Of a stretch of 64,000 nucleotides of DNA, positions 53,085 through 59,852 are shown one piece after another; the stretch's first letter is position 1, and each line of letters begins with the position of its first letter. The translations under genes were made by a program, and so were the position numbers. Source of the stretch: an uncultured Bacteroidia bacterium (lineage in GTDB: Bacteria > Bacteroidota > Bacteroidia > Bacteroidales > UBA932); assembly GCA_902788095.1 (NCBI GenBank), contig CADAIT010000008.1, forward strand, positions 1 to 64,000. The letters are read 5' to 3'. Under the pieces are notes generated by a model. That model made no database searches. It saw only the letters and a program-made list of their open reading frames with translations, and had not been told where the DNA came from.

Positions 53085-54164
53085 ATGGTTGGAGCGAGAG
53101 GCATAGAAACGCTTTCCGTCACCTTCACGGCCGGCGTCATTGCGGGGACCATGGTCTCCGGCGGCAATAACGTGCTTCCCTGTATCCTCCTTCCACTCAT
53201 CGCCCTTCCCGCTTTCCTGCAAGAAAAAATTGCACGCCTGCCCGGTGCGCAAAGCCTCGCCGTCCTGGCGACGACCTTCCTTTTGCTGGGCATGTTCTGC
53301 GCCTGGAATGCCATGCAGCCGGGTGCGGACATCCATTGGTGGGTGCAAGACTGGGCCGATGCCGCCGTGGGCAAGCTCCGTGCGCACATCGACGCGCTCC
53401 CTTTCAGGAACCCCGACACGCCGGCGCTGCTCAAAGCGCTTCTCACCGGCGACCGCAGCGGCCTTTCACGGGAGACGGTGGCCGTTTTTCGGGCCAGCGG
53501 CGCTTCGCACATTCTGGCGCTTTCAGGCTTGCACATCGGCATCATTTACCTTATTTTCGACAAACTCACCCACTTGCTGGGACGCACTCCCGCGATGCGG
53601 CGCCTCCGTTTCTGGCTCATCGTGGCCGGAGCGGGGTTTTTCACCCTGATGACCGGCGCCGGTCCTTCCATCGTCCGTGCGTTTCTCTTTATCGTCATCA
53701 ACGAAACCCTGCGCTTGCTGGGACGACCGCGGAAGGCCGTACGGGTGCTGTGCCTGGCACTGCTGATACAACTTATCCTGAATCCGGCGTCGGTCCGGGA
53801 AGTGGGGTTCCAGCTCAGTTATCTGGCCATGGCGGGCATTTTCCTCCTGTACCCGCTCCTGGAAGCCTGGTATCCCGTTTCCACGTCCTGGGACCCTTTT
53901 CGAAAAATTTGGTCGATGGCGGCACTCAGCATCAGCTGTCAGCTGTTTACAGGCCCCTTGGCCTGGTTGCGATTTCACAGTTTTCCGCGCTATTTCCTGC
54001 TCACGAACCTGATGGCCATCCCTCTCACCTCCGTCCTTATGGCCACCGCCGTAACCACCGTGCTTCTGGGGCTGCCGGGCTGGTCTCCCACCCTCCTGAT
54101 AACGGCAACAGACGGCCTGTGCCGCCTGTTGGTATGGGTGCTGGAAGTTATTGCTTCAATGTAA
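53085..54164 (+). CDS. Short ComEC/Rec2 competence-domain protein
   Basis: This 359-residue polytopic membrane protein carries the ComEC Competence domain, the DNA channel part: LLTGDRSGLSRETVAVFRASG, HILALSGLHIGI and SIVRAFLFIVINETLRL. It lacks the C-terminal metallo-beta-lactamase domain and most of the N-terminal DUF4131 region seen in full-length proteins of 600-800 residues. No such domain is encoded next to it, so it is a short form rather than an obvious frameshift. The ATG is 5 nt after the -7 box. Its 3' end overlaps apbE by 17 nt. Confidence 0.85.
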   Translation: MVGARGIETLSVTFTAGVIAGTMVSGGNNVLPCILLPLIALPAFLQEKIARLPGAQSLAVLATTFLLLGMFCAWNAMQPGADIHWWVQDWADAAVGKLRAHIDALPFRNPDTPALLKALLTGDRSGLSRETVAVFRASGASHILALSGLHIGIIYLIFDKLTHLLGRTPAMRRLRFWLIVAGAGFFTLMTGAGPSIVRAFLFIVINETLRLLGRPRKAVRVLCLALLIQLILNPASVREVGFQLSYLAMAGIFLLYPLLEAWYPVSTSWDPFRKIWSMAALSISCQLFTGPLAWLRFHSFPRYFLLTNLMAIPLTSVLMATAVTTVLLGLPGWSPTLLITATDGLCRLLVWVLEVIASM

Positions 54165-55170
54165 AACCCGGGCTGGCCCATTCCACCATGCCACCGTCGT
54201 CGGCGGCACTGATCAGGTAGCCCTCCAGCTCCGGACTGTCCAGGATGAGTTGCCTGGCCGCATCCAGACCGGCGACCATGCACCAGGTCGCCACGGCGTC
54301 CGCTTCTGCCGCGCTCCCGGACGATACGACCGTAGCGCTGAGCAAGTTGTGCTGAACCGGAAATCCCGTCACCGGATTCACCGTGTGGGCGAATTTCTGC
54401 CCGTCGCGGATATAGAACTTGCGGTAATTGCCCGAGGTAACGACGCCGCACGGCTTTCCTTCCGAGCTCCAAATGCCGTCCAGTTCGACCGACGGCGTCT
54501 CCGGCTGGTCTATGGGACGGTCCACCCCCACCGACCAGGGCTTGCCGGAAGGATTCACCCCGTCGCACCAGATTTCGCCGATATCCACCAGCATGTCCTT
54601 GACGCCGATACGATAGAGATAGCGGGCGATGACGTCGCAGCTGTATCCCTGCGCTATCGCATTGTAATTGAGTTGGGGGAACCCAAGCGCCGCCGGATTC
54701 ACCCGGCCGTCCTCCACCGGGAGTTCGGGCGGCAGGAGACGCATGCCGTACCGCTCCTGCAGGATACGAATCTGTTCTTCCGAGGGAAACTGCTGCTGCT
54801 TGAAGCCGAAGCCCCAGGCATCGAACAGCGGTCCCGCCGCGCAGTCCACAAGGCCGCCGGAGCGTTCCCAGTATCGATAGGCGCAACGATACATATCCAG
54901 GAACAACGGCGTTGCAGGCACGCTTTCCCCTGCATTGAAACGGGAAAGCAGCGATCGCTTGTTGTAGCCTGAAAGCGTGGTGTCTATCTGCAGGAGCAGT
55001 GCGTCCACGCTGTCCCTGATGGTCTCCACATTTTCTCCGACACCCTTCAGATTCAGCTTGACGGTATAGGTACCCCCCTGGGCAAAACCTGAAATCTGCA
55101 CATAACGGCCCTGCGAAGGCGCACAGGTCATCACGATAAACAGCAGCAGGACAAGCAGGATTTTTCGCAT
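54148..55170 (-). CDS. apbE: FAD:protein FMN transferase ApbE, lipoprotein
   Basis: ApbE covalently attaches FMN to Thr residues of flavoproteins such as Na+-NQR and RNF subunits in the periplasm. The 340-residue lipoprotein (Cys16 in VMTCAPS) has the family motifs GGTYTVKLNL, GLVDCAAGPLFDAWGFG, AIAQGYSCDVIARYL, VDIGEIWCDG and HTVNPVTGFP. The ATG at 55170 gives a sensible signal peptide; an upstream GTG at 55191 is possible. No flavoprotein substrate gene is in the window. Confidence 0.92.
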   Translation of the reverse strand: MRKILLVLLLFIVMTCAPSQGRYVQISGFAQGGTYTVKLNLKGVGENVETIRDSVDALLLQIDTTLSGYNKRSLLSRFNAGESVPATPLFLDMYRCAYRYWERSGGLVDCAAGPLFDAWGFGFKQQQFPSEEQIRILQERYGMRLLPPELPVEDGRVNPAALGFPQLNYNAIAQGYSCDVIARYLYRIGVKDMLVDIGEIWCDGVNPSGKPWSVGVDRPIDQPETPSVELDGIWSSEGKPCGVVTSGNYRKFYIRDGQKFAHTVNPVTGFPVQHNLLSATVVSSGSAAEADAVATWCMVAGLDAARQLILDSPELEGYLISAADDGGMVEWASPGFTLKQ

Positions 55171-55239
55171 TCTTTGGCAAGTATTTTGCACAAAAATACA
55201 AAAAAATACCGATATTTGCAGGTTAAGAAAAGAGTGCTT

Positions 55240-56211
55240 ATGAAAATAAAAACAGCCGTTTTGGCCGTAGCCGTTATCGCCGTCCTGGGCAGCGGATGCA
55301 GAAAAAACAATACTGAAACCCAGACACCATCCCTTGCAGGTGCATATTTGTCAGCGTCGGCACCCATGTTCGCCAGGCTGAATCAGGAACTGACCTTTGC
55401 AACAGGCATCGACGATTTATATACCTCCGACAAAACAGATGCCGGCACGCTGGGCATTTACTGGCAGGTGAACGGCGATAGTCGCGATACTACATCCAGG
55501 GATATCACCAAGTCCAATCCCCCGTTCACCTACATCCCGAAAACCGCGGGCACGTACACCGTTACGGCCACCGTATTCGCCCTCAATGGAAAATACTATT
55601 CCACGAGCGCCAGCAGCTCTTTCCAGGCCATCGACCCCGACACCGCCATCGACGGCCTCGCCGGCCCCACCGAAGCGGTGAAGATTGACGGTACGGAATA
55701 CCAACTGTTCGCCGCCGCCATCGGCGACCACACCTGGATGTGCCAGAATATGTTCAGCAAGGAAAAAGGCCGTGCCTTTCAAGGCTGTGAGGTAGTCTCC
55801 GCCCTTTTCGGCCGCTATTACACCTGGGAGGAGGCACAGAACGTATGCCCGGAAGGATGGCGCCTTCCCACCGCCGCAGAGTTTGACCAGGACCTCGGGA
55901 ACAACGCCGGAGACCTGATGGCCAATGTACAGTTTCTGGAGAAGGCCATGTGGCCCCACTGGCCGGAAGTCGTCATCAGCAATCTCCACTCCTTCAACGC
56001 CCTTCCCGTCGGGTACATGGACCTCGCCACCAGCTCGGAAGCCTACGGTTACAAAGAGTACGCCTGCTGGTGGACCGCAGACAGCATTCAGGAGGGAGAA
56101 GAATCGCTGGGCGTTTTCCGCTACATCTTCTGCGAAGAAGCAGACATAAAAAAAGGCAAGGGAGACAAAAACACCCTCGCCCTCAATGTCCGCTGCGTGA
56201 AAAAGGATTAG
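55240..56211 (+). CDS. FISUMP-domain lipoprotein
   Basis: The 323-residue lipoprotein (lipobox GSGC, Cys20) has an N-terminal immunoglobulin-like part (about 30-140, with IYWQVNGDSRDTT and TAGTYTVTATVFALNG). A C-terminal FISUMP-like domain follows, recognised by WMCQNMF, GRYYTWEEAQNVCPEGWRLP, SFNALPVGYMD and YACWWTAD. FISUMP domains are widespread in surface proteins of Fibrobacterota and Bacteroidota; their role is not established. The stop overlaps that of the convergent LolA-like gene within TTAG. Confidence 0.83.
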   Translation: MKIKTAVLAVAVIAVLGSGCRKNNTETQTPSLAGAYLSASAPMFARLNQELTFATGIDDLYTSDKTDAGTLGIYWQVNGDSRDTTSRDITKSNPPFTYIPKTAGTYTVTATVFALNGKYYSTSASSSFQAIDPDTAIDGLAGPTEAVKIDGTEYQLFAAAIGDHTWMCQNMFSKEKGRAFQGCEVVSALFGRYYTWEEAQNVCPEGWRLPTAAEFDQDLGNNAGDLMANVQFLEKAMWPHWPEVVISNLHSFNALPVGYMDLATSSEAYGYKEYACWWTADSIQEGEESLGVFRYIFCEEADIKKGKGDKNTLALNVRCVKKD

Positions 56212-56735
56212 CGCAAATCGGTAATGACATAGTCTTTTGAAAGCGATTTTTCGTCCAGCGAGAAGTCGCTTTTTCCTTGCGGCTCCATGAACACGATGTC
56301 GGTCAGGAGAAAACGGGCCTGCGTGGATTCGTCCAGGGTAAGGGTTACGTCCAGATATGCCTCCCCGGATGCGTTTACACGGAGCTTATCCATATATTGC
56401 CGATAAGCGCCCACAAACAACGCCGGATTGGTGAAAAGGTCTTCCTTCTCCACCTTTTCCATTACCAGTTCCTTCGCTTCCTCGTCCAGGGACCAGCGCG
56501 TAATGCCGTCGCTGATTACCTTCAGGCCCAGGCCTTCCAGCACATAGTTGTTCTCCTCCAGGGTGACGCTGCCGTCCGTAACGGGCTTGAATGCGCCTCC
56601 GTTCTGCGAGAGCGAATACGTATAGTGGAAACGGACCCGGTGCCCCTGCACCTGATCCAGCAAAGGAATGTTGCCCTGTGCCAGGGCGCTCAGGCAACTC
56701 ATTCCGACAAGGAGTAAACTAAGCAGTTTTTTCAT
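56208..56735 (-). CDS. LolA-like outer-membrane lipoprotein carrier
   Basis: A 175-residue secreted protein with signal peptide MKKLLSLLLVGMSCLSALAQ and a single beta-rich domain. The order after ftsK and the pattern FHYTYSLSQNGGAFKPVTDGSV fit the LolA-like proteins that ferry lipoproteins through the periplasm in Bacteroidota. It is shorter and more divergent than Escherichia LolA, so the function is by family and context. It overlaps ftsK by ATGA. Confidence 0.68.
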   Translation of the reverse strand: MKKLLSLLLVGMSCLSALAQGNIPLLDQVQGHRVRFHYTYSLSQNGGAFKPVTDGSVTLEENNYVLEGLGLKVISDGITRWSLDEEAKELVMEKVEKEDLFTNPALFVGAYRQYMDKLRVNASGEAYLDVTLTLDESTQARFLLTDIVFMEPQGKSDFSLDEKSLSKDYVITDLR

Positions 56736-59170
56736 TCGTCCGGGTTCATGAAGCGTTGCAGGACCTCGTCTAACTCCGCCATGTCCTTCACGAGGACTTC
56801 ACGCGGCTTGGAGCCGTTTTGCGGGCCCACAATGCCGGCAGCTTCCAGCTGGTCCATTACACGTCCTGCTTTTGCATAACCCATGCCAAGCTTGCGCTGG
56901 AGGTCCGACGTGGAGCCGCGCTGGTTCTGCACCACGGTACGGGCGGCTTCCTCAAAGCGGTCGTCCAGCTTGTTCATGTCCACCATGCCGCCGCTGCTTT
57001 CCTCGCCTTCCGATGCAGGCGGCTCCGGCAGATAATACGGGGTGTTGTAACTTTTCTGGTAGCCGATCTGGTTGCCCACGGCATTGGTAAGGTCCACGAT
57101 TTCGTCGTTGCCGATGAAGGCGCACTGCACACGCTCCATCTCCACGCCGGTATAAAGGAGCATGTCGCCGCGGCCGATGAGCTTGTCCGCGCCGGGCTGG
57201 TCCAGAATGGTGGAAGAGTCTATGCGTGAGGTAACGCGGAATGCGATACGCATGGGGAAGTTGGCCTTGATAAGGCCGGTAATCACATCTACGGTAGGAC
57301 GCTGGGTGGCCAGGATACAGTGCAGACCGGCCGCGCGGCCCTTCTGGGCCAGACGGATAACCGACGTGGTAATGCTGCGGGCAAGGGCCTTGGATTCCGG
57401 ACCGGAGCCCACGGACATGGTGAGGTCTGCGTATTCATCGATGATGGTGACGATGTAAGGCATGAAATGATGGCCTTCGTCGGCACGCAGGTGATGCTCT
57501 TTCCACTTGGCGTTATACAACTTGATGTTGTTCACATACGCACGGGAAAGGAGTTCGTAGCGGGCATCCATCTCCACGCACAAGGAATTGAGAATGGCCG
57601 CGGCATCCTTGGCGTTTTTGACGATGGCCTTCTCCGCCTCCTCCTGCTCGCTGGCGGCGTTGGGCAGCACGGCCAGATAATGATGCAGCAAATGGCCGTA
57701 GGAGGAGAATTCCACCATCTTCGGGTCCACGAAGACGAATTTGAGCTCTGAAGGATGCTTCGAATACAGCAACGATGCCACTATCACATTCAGGCCCACG
57801 GACTTACCCTGTTTGGTGGCACCGGCCACAAGCAGGTGCGGGGCGTCGGCCAGGTCGAACACTTTCACCTGCTGGGAAATGGTATAGCCGATAGCCACCG
57901 GCAATTCCGCCTTGCTGTCCCGGAAGGAAGGGTCGTTCAGCAGGGACTTGAGCGGAACGATGGAAGCCTTGTCGTTGGCCACTTCGATGCCCACGGAGTC
58001 CGAAAGGGTGGTGATACGCACTCCCTTGGCATTGAGGGATATGCCGATATCTTCCTGCAGCTGTTTGATGGCCGAAATTTTTACGCCGGGAGCCGGGTAC
58101 ACCTTGTAAAGAGTTACGGTGGGGCCCACGATGGCGGTGACATCACGAACCTGGATTTTATAGCTGGCCAGGGTTGCCCGAATCTTGTTGTTGTTGCGGC
58201 TGAGTTCGTCCTGGGACACCTCGTGACGGGCGTTGGTGTAATCTCCGAGGATATCCAGAGAAGGCGTCTTGTACTTGGGCAGGCCGTCCGGGGGATCCAG
58301 CCGGTTGTCAATGGGCCGCAACGGCTCTTTTACTTCCTGTTCCAAGGTATCGTCCGTAATGACGTTCAGCCCGGCTTCTTCCTGTTCTTCCCGGGACGCA
58401 TCCTCCGCTGCCACATCATTTTCCGTCGCTTTTTCCTGCTTCACGCCGGGCTTAACACGACGCGGCACGGGAGTTTTCTCCTCCGCCGGGCCCGACGTTT
58501 CCGAAGTAACGAAGGAGATACCTTCCCCGGCAGATTCCGTGACAGGTTCCGGAACGGTTGCCGGCGCCTCCTCCTGACTGGTATCGGAAGGGGCGGCAAC
58601 GGGACGTTTTCCCATAAGGAAGGACGCAAAACGGGCGCTCAGGCAATAGAACCAGGTTCCCAGCAAAGCCAGAAGAATGGCTGCCGTAATGATTTCTCCC
58701 AGTTTTGCAACCATAAAACGCACGACAGCGGCACCGGCACGGCCTCCAAGCCCGCCGACAAAGGCATACTCCCAATGGGTGAGCATTCCTACCAGGGCGA
58801 GTATCCAGGACAAAATCAGGCAGAGCGAAATGCAACCGTAAAACCACTTTCTCAGACGGATAGGACTTCCCCTCCAGAGAAGTTTGACGCACCATACCAC
58901 CAGGAATACCAGGATGCAAAACGAGGCCAGGCCGAAACTTTCCGTTACCAGGAAATGGCCGATGGACAGCCCTGAAGAAGCGGCGGCATTCTGTATTTCC
59001 GGCTCCTGGGCCAGCAGGGCGCTTTGGTCCTGCCTCCAGGTGAACAGGTACGAAATCAGCGAAACGCCCACCGTGAGGGTAAGGATAAGAACAAGGCAGA
59101 TACCCGCGTAGCGGATACCTGTTTGCTTGCGTTCCGTAAGCCCGTTCCAGTATTTGGCGACAGGATTCAT
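56732..59170 (-). CDS. ftsK: DNA translocase FtsK
   Basis: FtsK pumps chromosomal DNA through the septum and activates XerCD recombination. The 812-residue protein has four N-terminal transmembrane helices within residues 20-190, a Glu/Pro-rich linker (about 190-300), and the motor with Walker A GATKQGKSVG (450-459) and Walker B-like IVTIIDEYADLTM. The C-terminal gamma winged helix (about 740-812) recognises KOPS-type sites. xerD lies elsewhere in the window (47468-48340). It overlaps both DUF4290 and the LolA-like gene by ATGA. Confidence 0.96.
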   Translation of the reverse strand: MNPVAKYWNGLTERKQTGIRYAGICLVLILTLTVGVSLISYLFTWRQDQSALLAQEPEIQNAAASSGLSIGHFLVTESFGLASFCILVFLVVWCVKLLWRGSPIRLRKWFYGCISLCLILSWILALVGMLTHWEYAFVGGLGGRAGAAVVRFMVAKLGEIITAAILLALLGTWFYCLSARFASFLMGKRPVAAPSDTSQEEAPATVPEPVTESAGEGISFVTSETSGPAEEKTPVPRRVKPGVKQEKATENDVAAEDASREEQEEAGLNVITDDTLEQEVKEPLRPIDNRLDPPDGLPKYKTPSLDILGDYTNARHEVSQDELSRNNNKIRATLASYKIQVRDVTAIVGPTVTLYKVYPAPGVKISAIKQLQEDIGISLNAKGVRITTLSDSVGIEVANDKASIVPLKSLLNDPSFRDSKAELPVAIGYTISQQVKVFDLADAPHLLVAGATKQGKSVGLNVIVASLLYSKHPSELKFVFVDPKMVEFSSYGHLLHHYLAVLPNAASEQEEAEKAIVKNAKDAAAILNSLCVEMDARYELLSRAYVNNIKLYNAKWKEHHLRADEGHHFMPYIVTIIDEYADLTMSVGSGPESKALARSITTSVIRLAQKGRAAGLHCILATQRPTVDVITGLIKANFPMRIAFRVTSRIDSSTILDQPGADKLIGRGDMLLYTGVEMERVQCAFIGNDEIVDLTNAVGNQIGYQKSYNTPYYLPEPPASEGEESSGGMVDMNKLDDRFEEAARTVVQNQRGSTSDLQRKLGMGYAKAGRVMDQLEAAGIVGPQNGSKPREVLVKDMAELDEVLQRFMNPDE

Positions 59171-59835
59171 TTCTTCTTGTTTTTACCACGGAAGTTCCGG
59201 TTGAACTTGCCGCCCTTGTTGCCCTGGAATCCCAGGTTCATGCCCGGCCGGTTGAAGGAGGCATCGGCCGACAATTTGGTGAGCTCCAAACCATCCGGCA
59301 CGCTGACCTTGCCGCCCGAGAGACGTTCGATATCCTGGAAGATAGTGGCATCTGCCACAGTATCCTTGTTCCAGATAAGGTACTGCTGGCGCATGTAGAT
59401 GGCAAGGGAACGAATCATGGCGGTTTTCACCTCCCCCTCCGGTTCACGGGCAATCAAGTCCAGGATGCTTTCTATGTTGCGGCCGTAATGACGGGCGCGA
59501 ATGGGCTTGGTATTGAGGGGGATAGGGTCCGGCCGGCTGTTTACGACTTCCGGAAGCGGCTTGGGATACGGGGCGTCCACATCCAGGTCATACCCGGCAA
59601 TGATGAACAGGTGGTCCCAGAGCTTCTGGGCGTAATTTTCCTGCTGATGCACCTGCGGATTCAGGCTTTCCATCACCTTGACGACAGCGTATGCCTGCTC
59701 CGTGCGTTTGCTCCGGTCCGGAATTTCCTTTATCTGTTCTACCATGTGGAGCACATTGCGGCCATATTCAGGCATTTGCAATTTCTCCACTTCCGTGTTG
59801 TAATATAGCTTTATGGTGTTCTCACTTGCTTCCAT
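59167..59835 (-). CDS. DUF4290 family protein
   Basis: This 222-residue protein is a Bacteroidota-specific DUF4290 member. Conserved parts are MPEYGRNVLHMVEQIKEI, LWDHLFIIAGYDLDVDAPYP and ARHYGRNIESILDL; the rest is helical. The C-terminus is a Gly/Asn/Lys-rich tail (FQGNKGGKFNRNFRGKNKKK) suggestive of nucleic-acid contact. Function is unknown. It precedes ftsK with an ATGA overlap. Its -7 box TATCTTTG (59864-59871) lies inside the end of the upstream helicase gene region. Confidence 0.85.
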   Translation of the reverse strand: MEASENTIKLYYNTEVEKLQMPEYGRNVLHMVEQIKEIPDRSKRTEQAYAVVKVMESLNPQVHQQENYAQKLWDHLFIIAGYDLDVDAPYPKPLPEVVNSRPDPIPLNTKPIRARHYGRNIESILDLIAREPEGEVKTAMIRSLAIYMRQQYLIWNKDTVADATIFQDIERLSGGKVSVPDGLELTKLSADASFNRPGMNLGFQGNKGGKFNRNFRGKNKKK

Positions 59836-59852
59836 AGACGCACATTATCTAA

